Part shown: positions 7,251 through 19,786 of the stretch, piece by piece | How positions within the stretch are numbered: the stretch's first letter is position 1 | Layout of the letters: each line of letters starts with the position of its first letter | Source: Ga0077555 sp963746315 | GTDB lineage: Bacteria; Pseudomonadota; Alphaproteobacteria; Rhizobiales; Hyphomicrobiaceae | Assembly (NCBI GenBank): GCA_963746315.1 | Contig: CAVVAR010000012.1 | Coordinates: forward strand, 1,116,001-1,180,000 | Reading direction: 5' to 3' | Length of the DNA stretch: 64,000 bases | Translations under genes and position numbers: made by a program | Notes under the pieces: model-generated | Told to the model about the DNA's origin: nothing | The model's database searches: none | The model's input: only the letters and a program-made list of their open reading frames with translations

Positions 7251-7435
7251 CTCACCACCGGCACCAACTCATACAGCCGCGCCAGCCCCGCCGCCGCCTT
7301 GAGGTCCCCTCGCTCCAGCGCCTTCTGGACAGCTTCGACCTTTCTAAAGTCATCGGGTGTCAGGAACGGCCCCAACGGCTGATCCTCATCAAGGAACGTC
7401 ACGTCCACCTCGGCGGCATACTTGCCGACGCGCAC
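7247..7435 (-). CDS. Small conserved-looking ORF coupled to DUF4145 gene
   Basis: About 62 residues from a GTG start at 7435 (an uncertain choice; a GAGGGGGG stretch lies some 10-15 nt upstream). The product reads GKYAAEVDVTFLDEDQPLGPFLTPDDFRKVEAVQKALERGD and ends LARLYELVPVVR: a beta-strand pair, then two helices. It resembles the small acidic orphan proteins found beside toxin-like genes, but I cannot name the family. It begins 20 nt after the uvrA stop and its own stop overlaps the DUF4145 start, so the three genes may be cotranscribed. Confidence 0.45.
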   Translation of the reverse strand: MRVGKYAAEVDVTFLDEDQPLGPFLTPDDFRKVEAVQKALERGDLKAAAGLARLYELVPVVR

Positions 7436-7455
7436 CAGCTCTGTACCAGCCCCCC

Positions 7456-10520
<3,065 letters not shown>

Positions 10521-10664
10521 GGCCCGACGTGGTAGCCGAACGCGCCGTAGGCGGCAATGCAACCCGAGGCCGCGTCAACAGGGAAGGCGGTTGCCGCACG
10601 ATTGCCGTGGTCGGCACGTATTGTCATGTTTGAGCACCACCAGGATCGAGCAGGGAGGGGACCC

Positions 10665-11294
10665 ATGTCCGATTGGAGCGCGAAGACCGTCTATGCCACG
10701 ATGCAGGAAGACTCGAGGCGTGGGCCGCTCTCGAAAACGCTGCTGGTGGCCCGCGCCATCGCCATCGCGGCCGCGGTCGGCGGTGCCATTCCGACCGCGA
10801 TGACACTTTACCAGTCCTATGCCCACGGCATTCCCTACAAAGAGGTCTCGCACCGGCTCGAGCAGTACGACATCTGGGTGCGCAACTTCGAGTGCAGGAT
10901 CGACTATCGGGCGCTGACCACGGCGCAGGGCACGCGCGTCGATGCCGGCGCCTGCGGCAAGACGGGCGACGTCGCGATCAAGGTGACGACGACGGGCGGC
11001 AAGGCCGCCTACGAGTGGATCGGCTTCAACAAGCTGCAGAAGGCGGGAACGGCGTCGCTTTGGGACGCGGTCGTCGCCACCGCGCACGCCGAGACCACGC
11101 CACTGCGGCTCGCCCAGGCGGCCCCGGGCGCTGCTCCCGCCGGCATGAAGGTCATCTGCGAGGCGATGCCGGCTAAAGGCACCATCGTTCGCGTCGTGCA
11201 GGAAGGCGCCAAGTGCTTCCGCGAGCAAGTCTCCCTCTTCCGCGGCAGCCTCGAGAAACGCAGCGAGGTCGCCTGCAACACGCCCTGCAAGTAG
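10665..11294 (+). CDS. Membrane-anchored protein of unknown function
   Basis: 209 residues starting at 10665, where a GGGAGGGG ribosome-binding site precedes the ATG. One hydrophobic segment (about residues 28-46, LLVARAIAIAAAVGGAIP) anchors it; the rest should be periplasmic. Four or more cysteines are present (FECRIDY, GACGKTGD, VICEAM, KCFREQ, CNTPC), suggesting disulfides. No family recognised. It is divergent from uvrA across a 144-nt intergenic region and is followed by a strong hairpin, so it is probably a single-gene unit. Confidence 0.65.
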   Translation: MSDWSAKTVYATMQEDSRRGPLSKTLLVARAIAIAAAVGGAIPTAMTLYQSYAHGIPYKEVSHRLEQYDIWVRNFECRIDYRALTTAQGTRVDAGACGKTGDVAIKVTTTGGKAAYEWIGFNKLQKAGTASLWDAVVATAHAETTPLRLAQAAPGAAPAGMKVICEAMPAKGTIVRVVQEGAKCFREQVSLFRGSLEKRSEVACNTPCK

Positions 11295-11306
11295 GGCCGA
11301 GGCGAG

Positions 11307-11327
11307 GCGGGTGGAAGGGCCACCCGC
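11307..11327 (+). terminator. Hairpin after 10665-11294 gene
   Basis: Perfect 8-bp stem GCGGGTGG/CCACCCGC with a 5-nt loop, 12 nt after the stop codon. There is no T-run, so termination strength is uncertain. Confidence 0.5.
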
Positions 11328-11597
11328 TGCCGCATGCGGTACTCCGCGCGATGCTCCGCACCGAGCGGGTTTTCCCCGGCAATCGATCATGTCCGAAGCT
11401 GAGGGCGGTCCTGCCGAAGCGGTGCTGCCGGTGATGCGCGCACGTGACCCGAGCACTAAGTCGCTGCGCGACAGCCCGCTGAGGCGGGCGCTTGGCCGAT
11501 GGGCCGGTAACCAGTTGAGACGACATGTGTAACGGGGCGGGGAGCCCCATCCTGAGGATCGAGGTCTTGGCAACCTCACTCAAGGACAAGTCTCCCC
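11328..11597. other. Spacer, probably containing the left part of the IS91-type element
   Basis: No gene. It precedes the recombinase gene and contains GC hairpins (GGGGCGGGGAGCCCC near 11533). The exact left end of the mobile element cannot be placed without a second copy. Confidence 0.35.
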
Positions 11598-12506
11598 ATG
11601 ACGAACTCTACCGGCATTTCCCCACTGCGCCAGCGCATGATCGACGACATGGTTGCGCGCGGCCTCGGTCCGCAGACGCAGAAGGGGCACATCCGCGCCT
11701 GCAAACGGTTCGCGGCCTATCTGAAGCGCTCGCCCGAGCTGGCCACCGCCGACGACGTCAAGCTGTTCCAGCTCCACCTGATCGAGAGCGGCCTCACCAT
11801 CCAGAACCGCAATCGCACGATGACCGGCGTGCGCTTTCTGCTGAAGGTGACGATGCGCCGGCACGATCTCGCGGCCGAGATCTTTCACATCAAGGAGCCG
11901 ACCAGGATTCCGCAGATCCTGAGCGCCGACGAGGCCAAGCGGCTGTTGATGATGGCCGCGCCGCAGCCACGCGTGCTGCTCAGCATTGGCTATGGCGCCG
12001 GCCTGCGCGTGAGCGAAGTCGTCAAGTTGAAGGTCAAGCACATCGACAAAGACCTTGGCATCATTCGCGTCGAGCAGTCGAAGGGCCGCAAGGATCGCCA
12101 AGTGATGCTCTCGGCGGAGACGTATGAGCTGCTCAAAGAGTGGTGGAAGGTGCGCTCGAACAAGTACGATCTCGGCGTCGAGCCCGGCGAGCGCTGGCTG
12201 TTCCCCGGCCGGCGCAAGGGGCTGCATCTGACGCCGCGGCAAGTGACGCGACTGTTCCACGAGAGTGTCGAGGCGGCAGGCCTCAAGAAGAAGCTCACAT
12301 TGCACGCACTGCGGCATTCGTTCGCGACGCATCTCTACGATCGCGGAGTCGATATCCGTACGATCCAGGCGTTGCTGGGCCACGAGAAGCTGGAGACGAC
12401 GGCGCGATATACGCGCGTTGCGACCGGCTTGATCACGTCGGTCGAGAGCCCACTCGATCAGCTGTCCGTGCCACGCAAGAGAGCCAAGCGCAGCCGATCA
12501 GCGTAA
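11598..12506 (+). CDS. Tyrosine recombinase of IS91-like element
   Basis: 302 residues. An N-terminal SAM-like core-binding domain (about 1-100) is followed by the catalytic domain. The catalytic residues are visible: Arg in GYGAGLRVSEV, Lys in the beta-hairpin KGRKDRQV, the HALRHSF box, the second His in LLGHEKLETT and the Tyr in ARYTRV. The family catalyses DNA strand exchange; next to IS91 transposases it is thought to assist transposition. The downstream transposase gene begins 6 nt after the stop, so the two are one transcription unit. Confidence 0.88.
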   Translation: MTNSTGISPLRQRMIDDMVARGLGPQTQKGHIRACKRFAAYLKRSPELATADDVKLFQLHLIESGLTIQNRNRTMTGVRFLLKVTMRRHDLAAEIFHIKEPTRIPQILSADEAKRLLMMAAPQPRVLLSIGYGAGLRVSEVVKLKVKHIDKDLGIIRVEQSKGRKDRQVMLSAETYELLKEWWKVRSNKYDLGVEPGERWLFPGRRKGLHLTPRQVTRLFHESVEAAGLKKKLTLHALRHSFATHLYDRGVDIRTIQALLGHEKLETTARYTRVATGLITSVESPLDQLSVPRKRAKRSRSA

Positions 12507-12512
12507 TCGCCG

Positions 12513-13727
12513 GTGTCACGGCCGAGTTTGGAGATCGCGGATGTCTTCCGCGATCACGGTGCTGCGTGGCGTGATGCCAACCGCGGTCACGTCAGCCTCC
12601 AGCAGATGAAGGTGATGACGGCGATCGAGCGCTGCCGGACGGCGGCGCTCGGCGGCCATGTCGCGCGCTGCGAGAACAGCGCGTGCGGTCATACCGTCAT
12701 CGCCTACAACAGTTGCCGCAACCGCCACTGCCCGAAGTGCCAGGGGGCTGCGGCGCGCGAGTGGTTGGAGGAGCGACGGGCCGAGCTGCTGCCGGTGCCG
12801 TACTTCCACGTCGTCTACACGTTGCCGGCGCCGATCGCCGACATCGCCTACACCAACAAGGCCGTCGTCTACGACATACTGTTCAAGGCGTCGGCGCAAG
12901 CAACGATCACGATCGCCGCCGACAAGAAGCGGCTCGGGGCAAAGGTCGGCATCACCTCGGTGCTGCACACGTGGGGCTCCGCGATGACGCACCATCCGCA
13001 CGTGCACATGATCGTACCGGGTGGCGGTCTGTCGGACGACGGCGATAAGTGGATCGCCTGCCGGCCGGAGTTCTTCCTGCCCGTGCGGGTACTCTCGCGG
13101 CTGTTCCGCCGTCTCGTCGTCGAGATGCTGGCGACGGCGCACGCGAGCGGCAAGCTCGTGTTCTTCGGTCAGCACGCCGGGCTTGTCGACGAGGATGCGT
13201 TCGCGGCCTTCCTTGCGCCTCTGAAGAAGTGCGAATGGGTGGTCTACGCCAAGCGGCCGTTCGCCGGGCCCGAGGCCGTGCTGGCCTACCTGTCGCTCTA
13301 CACGCACCGCGTTGCGATCTCCAACCGGCGCCTCATCACTGCCGACGCCGGCACCGTCACGTTCAACTACAAGGACTATCGCGCCGACGGCGCAGCGCGC
13401 TTCAAGACCATGACGGTCGCGACGGGCGAGTTCATCCGCCGCTTCCTGATCCACGTGCTTCCGAAAGGCTTCCACCGCATCCGCCACTACGGGCTCCTCG
13501 CCAACGGCCAGCGCGCCGACAACATCGCCAGGGCCCGCGAGTTGCTCGCGATGCCGCCGTCGATGGCCGAGCCCGCGCCCGAAGACGCGGACGGTGACGC
13601 ACAGCGGGTTCACCCGCGCCCCTGCCCGTGTTGCGGTGGCCGCATGCTCATCATCGAGGTGTTTGCGCGGGGATGCGAGCCGCGCCACCGGCCGATGCTG
13701 GCCGCGATCCGGATCGACACGTCATGA
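12513..13727 (+). CDS. IS91-family HUH transposase
   Basis: 404 residues from a GTG start. The N-terminal zinc-binding region holds the cysteine cluster CENSACGH and CRNRHCPKC. The HUH metal-binding motif is visible as HPHVHMIVPGGG, and the catalytic tyrosine motif as YLSLYTHRVAISN. A second CPCC pair lies near the C-terminus. Enzymes of this family move DNA by a rolling-circle mechanism and can mobilise neighbouring genes. The gene looks intact, so the element may be active. Confidence 0.9.
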   Translation: MSRPSLEIADVFRDHGAAWRDANRGHVSLQQMKVMTAIERCRTAALGGHVARCENSACGHTVIAYNSCRNRHCPKCQGAAAREWLEERRAELLPVPYFHVVYTLPAPIADIAYTNKAVVYDILFKASAQATITIAADKKRLGAKVGITSVLHTWGSAMTHHPHVHMIVPGGGLSDDGDKWIACRPEFFLPVRVLSRLFRRLVVEMLATAHASGKLVFFGQHAGLVDEDAFAAFLAPLKKCEWVVYAKRPFAGPEAVLAYLSLYTHRVAISNRRLITADAGTVTFNYKDYRADGAARFKTMTVATGEFIRRFLIHVLPKGFHRIRHYGLLANGQRADNIARARELLAMPPSMAEPAPEDADGDAQRVHPRPCPCCGGRMLIIEVFARGCEPRHRPMLAAIRIDTS

Positions 13728-14238
13728 GCGCAGACATCGACTGCACCGACGACTGCGCCGATCATCCCTGCCGAGCCGCCGCCGGTAGCGATGCCGCTCG
13801 CCAACTCCCGGGCCGTGCCATGCCAACGAGGCTCTCAGCGTCGCCACCCGTGCCGTCAGAACCAAAACGGACACCGTCACCGACGCCAGGGAACGCGTAT
13901 CGATGTTATGCGGCGATCACCGCGAGCTCCTGCGTCTGCGGCAAATCCCCATAGAGATTGCGGCACTGCCGCAGCCAAACTCCCGCGACTTCGTGCCTGG
14001 GCGCTTCTCCGACGTCGGCCAGCGCACGCGGCACCGCCATCATGCCGACGTCCGAGAAACCTGCACCGAAGCGGCTGTAAGCGATTGCAGCAAAGATCGG
14101 CAATCAAGCGCATCATTTGCAGTATGTGCAGACCAGCGCAGGCGCGTCATCTCGCCCATCAACGACCATCATCGCGACGCCGCCTGCAAGACGGCAGCGG
14201 CGTTGTTTTTGCCCAAATGAGGAAGGCCGTTCTTCGCC
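13728..14238. other. Spacer downstream of IS91-type element
   Basis: No supported gene. Short open frames exist on both strands (for example a 65-codon one at 13906-14103 on the minus strand) but lack ribosome-binding sites and family features. The right end of the IS91 element should lie in the first part. Confidence 0.35.
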
Positions 14239-15111
14239 TCAACTGGAGATCGCGGTCACGAATTCCGCAGCGAGCCCCGTCCGCGCGGCGTTGTTCGGGC
14301 GTACCGCGTACACCCCAACCGACGGCAGCGTCCATTCCGGCAGCAAGAGTTCGATGGCGCCCTCGCGCGCGGCCTGCTCTGCAAGGAACTGCGGCAGGAT
14401 CGACAATCCAACCCCCTGTACGGTGAGTTCGAGAACCGCGGTCGCGCTATTGACGCCCACACGTGGCGATGGGCGCAGTGAAACGGCTTTCTTCGTATGG
14501 TGCCGGAAAACCGGCTTCAGTGGAACGGGTGTCAATTCGAGCCAGTCCCAATCGGCGATGTCGGCAGGGCTCTTCGGCGTCGGTCGGCCCCTGAGATAGT
14601 CGGGCGACGCAGACAGCACGCGCTCCACGTCAAACAGTTTGCGGGCCTTCAACGCGCTGTCCCGCAACCACCCCATACGGATGGCGACATCGATGCCGTC
14701 GGCCATCACGTCGCGCCGCTCATCCGAGAAGTCGATGGTAACATGTACGTTTGGATGCGCCTTGACGAAGGCCGCGATCTTGGTGGCAAGCGGCGATCTT
14801 GCGAGCACCGCTGGCGCCGAGACGTGCAATTCGCCGCTCAACGTCGATGCGGACTGCAGCACTGCGTTGATACCCGTCTCCGCGGCAGCAACCATTGCCT
14901 CGGCCGCCTCGATCAACCGCTCGCCATCACGCGTCAGCGAAATCTTCCGGGTCGACCGGTAGATCAGCGAAACGCCCAGCTGCTGCTCAAGCTGGGAGAT
15001 GTGATGACTGACGACGGAGGGCGAGAGTCGCAGCTCGCGCGCGGCCGCTCTGAAGGAACCGTGTTCTATGGCCTTGGCAAAGACGGCGAGCGAGCGAAGG
15101 GCATTGATCAT
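14239..15111 (-). CDS. LysR-family transcriptional regulator
   Basis: 290 residues from the ATG at 15111. The N-terminal winged helix-turn-helix is canonical (LAVFAKAIEHGSFRAAARELRLSPSVVSHHISQLEQ, read in parts), followed by the linker helix and a substrate-binding domain with the usual ISLTRDGERL junction and a C-terminal IELLLPEW segment. It is divergent from the SnoaL-like gene across a 122-nt gap, the standard arrangement of a LysR regulator and its target. An 8-bp inverted repeat lies in that gap. The inducer is unknown. Confidence 0.9.
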   Translation of the reverse strand: MINALRSLAVFAKAIEHGSFRAAARELRLSPSVVSHHISQLEQQLGVSLIYRSTRKISLTRDGERLIEAAEAMVAAAETGINAVLQSASTLSGELHVSAPAVLARSPLATKIAAFVKAHPNVHVTIDFSDERRDVMADGIDVAIRMGWLRDSALKARKLFDVERVLSASPDYLRGRPTPKSPADIADWDWLELTPVPLKPVFRHHTKKAVSLRPSPRVGVNSATAVLELTVQGVGLSILPQFLAEQAAREGAIELLLPEWTLPSVGVYAVRPNNAARTGLAAEFVTAISS

Positions 15112-15127
15112 TGATCGATCCAATCGA

Positions 15128-15180
15128 ACACTGAAAGCGTGTAGCGCTAGATTATCATACTCCGCCGTCTCGTTCAGTGT
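15128..15180. promoter_or_regulatory. Candidate LysR operator region
   Basis: A perfect 8-bp inverted repeat, ACACTGAA (15128-15135) and TTCAGTGT (15173-15180), spans the divergent promoter region between the LysR gene and the SnoaL-like gene. The spacing of half-sites (37 bp between) would suit two tetramer contact points, but the site is not a classical T-N11-A box. Confidence 0.35.
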
Positions 15181-15233
15181 CTCCCCATGCGCTGCCAACG
15201 ACCGTGCAGTCGCAGACAAACGAGGAACTAGAC

Positions 15234-15713
15234 ATGACACGATTTGGTAAGCTGATCACAGCAGCGATGCTCGTGATGACGACGCTGGCATCCGGTGCAA
15301 TGGCCGACGACAAGGCGGCCGTCCGGACGTTCTATGATTTCCTCAGCAATCCGGGCTCGAAGTCGCATGCGGAGGCGCTGCGTCGGAACCTTGCGGGAGA
15401 CTGGCAGAGCATTGGCGACTACTCGGGCAAGTTCAAAACCACCGACGCCTTCGTCGGCCAGCTCGGCGGATTTGCGAAACTGATCCCGAACCTGACCTGG
15501 AAAATCGAAGAGATGATCCAGGCCGGCGACCGTGTGATCGTGCGTGGCCGCGCAACGGGAACACCGAACGGCCCGCTGTTCGGCGTCGATGGCAAAGGCA
15601 AGAGCTTCGACATCATGTCGATCGACATCCACATTATGAAGGACGGGAAGGTGTCAAGGACCTTCCACGTGGAGGACTGGTCCGGCGCACTCCGTCAGCT
15701 AAAGGGCAACTAG
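15234..15713 (+). CDS. Secreted SnoaL-like/ester cyclase family protein
   Basis: 159 residues with a signal peptide (LITAAMLVMTTLASGAMA, cleavage before DDK). The mature part has the cystatin-like alpha+beta fold layout of SnoaL: VRTFYDFLSNPGS, then a central IPNLTWKIEEMIQAGDRVIVRGRATGT and a C-terminal DIMSIDIHIMKDGKVSRTFHVEDW. This is the ester cyclase branch, whose bacterial members are mostly uncharacterised. The start at 15234 follows a GAGGAAC ribosome-binding site. It is probably controlled by the divergent LysR protein. Confidence 0.8.
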   Translation: MTRFGKLITAAMLVMTTLASGAMADDKAAVRTFYDFLSNPGSKSHAEALRRNLAGDWQSIGDYSGKFKTTDAFVGQLGGFAKLIPNLTWKIEEMIQAGDRVIVRGRATGTPNGPLFGVDGKGKSFDIMSIDIHIMKDGKVSRTFHVEDWSGALRQLKGN

Positions 15714-16063
15714 TACCATTGCCTGACTGCGCCCCCGGCGCGGTCAGGCGCATACCCGCAATCGAACGGGCAGCGGGAACTCGCCGATTGGCATGGCGAG
15801 CGTACATCAACGGTTGCACTCCTCGATTGCACCGCGCCGTTGGGTTCCCTCTGCGAGACCGCTCATGGCCCCAAGCAGAAGAGGCCCACACGGCCGCTTC
15901 CGGATGCGCCTCGGCCGTAGTCTCGCGCGCATGGTGGGGCTGGACGCAGTCACCAGGAAACATCCGCGTCCTCCGCACCCACTACCGGCCTCGACACGCG
16001 GTTGCGCCGTGCGGGGCCCCGCCGGAGTTTACCCCGGACAGGTTTGGGGGAGGGAATGGCGCG
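15714..16063. other. Intergenic region between SnoaL-like gene and cus operon
   Basis: No supported gene. It contains one copy (16027-16044) of an 18-bp sequence repeated on the other side of the cus region at 22504-22521. Confidence 0.5.
16027..16044. repeat. 18-bp direct repeat, copy flanking cus region downstream
   Basis: GTTTACCCCGGACAGGTT, identical to 22504-22521. The two copies bracket the whole efflux operon in the same orientation. Confidence 0.7.
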
Positions 16064-16091
16064 GCGAGGCCGCCTCGGGGGGCGGCCTCGC
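16064..16091 (-). terminator. Hairpin downstream of cus operon
   Basis: Perfect 11-bp stem GCGAGGCCGCC/GGCGGCCTCGC with a 6-nt loop, about 45 nt after the cusF stop in the direction of transcription. There is no clear U-tract. Confidence 0.5.
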
Positions 16092-16135
16092 GGCATCGTT
16101 CTGGCCGAGTGACCAAGTCAGGCCGGTCGCCTCGA

Positions 16136-16489
16136 TCACTTCGCGGGCGCGATTTCCATCACGCGGTACTGCTTGTCGACGCCCTGCTTCAGAGTGATCG
16201 TCACCTTGTCGCCGGCCTTCACCTTCGACAAGTCGACTCGCTTGGTGACGGGAAGATCCATGGTCATCTGCGGCCACTTGAGCTCGGGAACGGGATCGTG
16301 CGTGACGTTGACCATGCCTTTGTCGGCATCGACCTGGTGAATGATGGCTATGGCCTTCACCTCCGCTGCCGTGTCGCCCATTGCGTGTCCGGAGTGGCCG
16401 CCGCGACCCGAGTGATCGGACTTCTGGGCGAAGGCCGGGGACACGGACAGGACGCCGGCCACGACCGCCGCGACGATGGATGCTCTCAT
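16136..16489 (-). CDS. cusF: CusF-like periplasmic copper/silver-binding protein
   Basis: 117 residues with a signal peptide (cleavage after AFA near residue 21), a His-rich stretch (SDHSGRGGHSGHAMGD) and a CusF barrel. The metal site of Escherichia coli CusF (His, Trp, two Met) is matched by HDPVPELKWPQMTM: His, then Trp, then MTM at the same spacing. Known CusF passes Cu(I)/Ag(I) to the CusCBA pump. It is the last gene of the minus-strand operon after cusA, with 62 nt between them, and this motif is the best evidence that the neighbouring pump handles copper or silver. Confidence 0.85.
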   Translation of the reverse strand: MRASIVAAVVAGVLSVSPAFAQKSDHSGRGGHSGHAMGDTAAEVKAIAIIHQVDADKGMVNVTHDPVPELKWPQMTMDLPVTKRVDLSKVKAGDKVTITLKQGVDKQYRVMEIAPAK

Positions 16490-16551
16490 GACAGTTCTCC
16501 CGTGTTTGGGCACACCACTTTGCGGTGCGCCGGATGGACCGCGCCTGCCTT

Positions 16552-19500
16552 CTACTCGGCGGGCACGGATTCGGTCGTGCGGCGCTCGGCGCCGCGGTCG
16601 AGGTGCGTGGGCTTGAAGCGGCGTCCTTCCCAGGCGAGGTAGATCGACCGGGATGACGAGCAGCGTCAGCAGCGTCGTCGAGACCATGCCGCCGACCATC
16701 GGCAGCGCGATGCGCCGCATGACGTCCGAGCCGAGGCCGTCGGTGAAGAAGATCGGCAGCAGGCCGGCGATGATGGTGAGCACGGTCATCAGCTTCGGGC
16801 GCACGCGCATCACGGCGCCGGCCATGATCGCGTCGCTTCAGCTCTTCGAGCGTTCGCGGCGGCTGCTCGCGCACCTGCTGGTCGATGTAGAGCAGCATGA
16901 CGACGGCCGTCTCGACCGCAATGCCGCCGAGCGCGATGAAGCCGACGGCAACCGCGACCGACAGGTTGTAGCCCGCGAGATAGACGGCCCACAGGCCGCC
17001 GATGAGGCCGAACGGCAGCGACATCATGATGATGAGCGTCCGGTCGAGCCGGCCGAAGTGCAGCATCAGCAGGACGAGGATGATCAGCCACGGCGGCCGG
17101 GATCGGCGATTGCCAGCCGTTCGCGCGCCTCGATCAGTTGCTCGAACTGGCCCGACCAGGCTGATCGCGTAGCCCGGCGGCAGGCTTGACCTTCTCGCCG
17201 ATGACCGTTCTGCGCGTCGGCCACATAGCCGCCGATGTCGCGTCCGGCGATGTCGACGAACACCCAACCCGTCAGGCGCGCATTCTCCGAGCGCACCATC
17301 GGCGGCCCGTCGCGATACGACGATCTGCGCGCAACTCGCCGAGCGGGATGTGCTGGCCCGGCCGGCGTCGGGACGAGGATGTCGGCGAGCTGCTCCGGCG
17401 TCTCGCGAAACGGCCGGTCGTAGCGCAGCATGATGTTGTAGCGCTCGCGGCCCTGCACGCTTTCGGCCAGCTTCATGCCGCCGAGCGCTGTCTGGATGAC
17501 CGACTGGAACGCGGCGAGATCGATGCTGCGCCGGGCAAGCTCGCGCCGGTCCGGCTCGATCTCGAGATACTTGCCGCCCGTCACGCGGTCGGCAAAGGCC
17601 GAGCGCGTGCCGGGCACGTTCTTCACTGCCGCCTCGACCTCGAGGCCGATGCGCTCGATGGTTGCGAGATCGGCGCCGGAGATCTTGATGCCGACCGGCG
17701 TGCGGATGCCGGTCGAGATCATGTCCATGCGGATCTTGATCGGATAGCCCCACGAATTGACGAGGCCGGGCATCTTGGTGCGGCTGGTCGAGGTCCTTCG
17801 ATGATCGTCCTCGACGGTCATGCCCGGCGCGCCACTGGTCCTTCGGCTTGAGCTTGATCCAGGTTTCGATCATCGAGATCGGCGCGTTGTCCGTCGCCGT
17901 GTCGGAGCGGCCGACCTTGCCGAAGACGCGCTCGACCTCGGGCACCGTCGCGATCAGCCGGTTGGTCTGCGCCAGGATCTCCTTGGCCTTGGTGATCGAT
18001 ACGCCCGGCAGCGTCGTCGGCATGTAGAGCAGCTCGCCCTCGTAGAGCGCCGGCATGAACTCACGTGCCGATGCGCGACGCGGGCCAGGCGAGGGACGCC
18101 ACGATGGCGAGCGCAAGGGCGATGCACGAGCCACCGCGCCCTGAGCGCGAGCGCCAGGAGCGGCCGATATAGCGCAACGAACAGCCGGTTGACGGGATTG
18201 GCCATCTCGCTGCGGATCCGCCCGCGCACGAGCCAGAGCATGAGCACCGGAACCAGCGTCACCGAGAGCAGCGCAGCGAACGCCATGGCGTAGGTCTTGG
18301 TGTAGGCGAGCGGCGCAAACAGCCGGTAGGCTCTGCCCGGTCAGCGCGAACACCGGCAGGAACGACACGGTGATGATGAGCAGCGAGAAGAAGAGGCCCG
18401 GACCGACCTCCTTGGCCGGCCATCAGCACCGGTCGCTCGCGTCGCTCGGCGGGACGCGTCCGGCGGCAGCTCGGACAGCTTGCGGTGCGCGTTCTCGACC
18501 ATGACGATCGAGGCATCGACCATGGCGCCGATGGCGATCGCGATGCCGCCGAGCGACATGATGTTGGCCGTGATCCCCTGCCAGGCCATGACGACGAAGG
18601 CCGCCGAGCACGCCGAGCGGCAAGCGTGATGATCGCGACGAAGGCCGAGCGCACGTGCAGGAGGAAGACGAGGCAGACGAGCGCGACGACGAGCGCCTCC
18701 TCGATCAGCTTGTGCGTCGAGGTACTCGACCGCGCCCTCGATCAGCGGCGCGCGGTCGTAGACCGTGACGATCTCGACGCCCTTCGGCAGGCCGCGCCGG
18801 ACCTCCTCGAGCTTCCTCTTCACGCCGCGGATGACGTTGAGCGCGTTCTCGCCGGCGCGCATGACGACGATGCCGCCGACGACTTCGCGCTTTGCCGTTG
18901 AGCTCGACGACGCCGCGGCGGAGCTCCGGCCCCTCGACGATCGCGCGCGATGTCGCCGAGCTTCACCGGCGTGCCGTTCTCGGCGAAGACGACGACGTCG
19001 CTGAGCTGCTGCGAGGTTGCTGGATGTAGCCCGTCGAGCGCACGACCAGCTCGGTCTCGGCCTGCTCGATGACGCGCCCGCCGACCTCGCTCGACGCAGC
19101 CTTGACCGCTGCCACGATGCGCGACAGCGGCACGTTGTAGGCGCGCAGCCGGTTCGGGTCGACGAGGACCTGGTATTCCTTGACGAAGCCGCCGACCGAA
19201 GCGACCTCGGAGACGCCCTGCACGGTCGCCAGCTCGAACTTCACGAACCAGTCCTGCAGCGAGCGCAGCTGGGCGAGATCGTTGCCGCCGCTCCTGTCGA
19301 CGAGGGCGTACTGGAAGATCCAGCCGACCCCCGTCGCGTCGGGTCCGATCTGCGGCGCGCGCCGTTTCGGGCAGCGAGCCGCCGATCTTCGACAGCGCCT
19401 CGACCACCCGCGAGCGCGCCCAGTACTGATCGACGCCGTCCTCGAAGACGACGAAGACGAAGCTCGTCCCGAACATCGAGAAGCCGCGCACGGCCTTCGT

Positions 19501-19783
19501 CCGCGGCAGGCCGAGCAGCGTCGTCGACAGCGGGTAGGTGACGAGATCCTCGACGATCTGCGGCGACTGACCGGGAAACTCGGTGCGCATGATCACCTGC
19601 GTGTCGGTCAGGTCCGGGATCGCATCGAGCGGCGTCCGCTTGACCGCCAGCCAGCCCGCGATGACGAGCGCCAAGCGCGCCGATGAGCACGAGCAGCTGG
19701 TTCCTCACCGACCAGTCGATGACGCGGGCCACGCCGGATTTGGTCGGATCATGCCCGCCGATGTCGTTGGGTGCATCGGCCAT
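16552..19783 (-). pseudogene. cusA: CusA/CzcA heavy-metal RND pump, multiple frameshifts
   Basis: Inner-membrane proton-driven pump of the heavy-metal RND family, about 1075 codons. Recognisable blocks in order: RNQLLVLIGAL (first helix), DLTDTQVIMRTEFPGQSPQ, GFSMFGTSFVFVVFEDG, GGFVKEYQVLVDPNRL, AENGTPVKLGDIA, GGIAIAIGAMVDASIVMVENAH (proton-relay helix), GELLYMPTTLPGVS, IGAD-type ISGADLATIERIG, RLTGWVFVDIAGRDIGGYV, MRRIALPMVGGMVSTTLLTLLVIPV. Some twenty or more single-base insertions break the frame (for example near 19675, 19360, 18893, 18625, 18325, 17160, 16835, 16645). The amino-acid blocks are otherwise intact. The stop is taken at 16552, in the frame giving AWEGRRFKP...SVPAE. Confidence 0.8.
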
Positions 19784-19786
19784 GGC

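Larger units (their letters stand above)
11598..13727 (+). mobile_element. IS91-family element with tyrosine recombinase
   Basis: Two adjacent genes on the same strand, a tyrosine recombinase and an HUH transposase, form the recognised core of IS91-like elements. Coordinates cover only the coding core; IS91 elements have no terminal inverted repeats, so the ends are not visible here. Confidence 0.75.

Noticed and set aside
10521..10664. Possible LexA (SOS) box upstream of uvrA
   Set aside because: I looked for the alphaproteobacterial GTTC-N7-GTTC or GAAC-N7-GAAC pattern and did not find it.
13906..14103. A 65-codon minus-strand frame downstream of the IS91 transposase
   Set aside because: No ribosome-binding site and no recognisable family; it may be a chance frame within the element's end.
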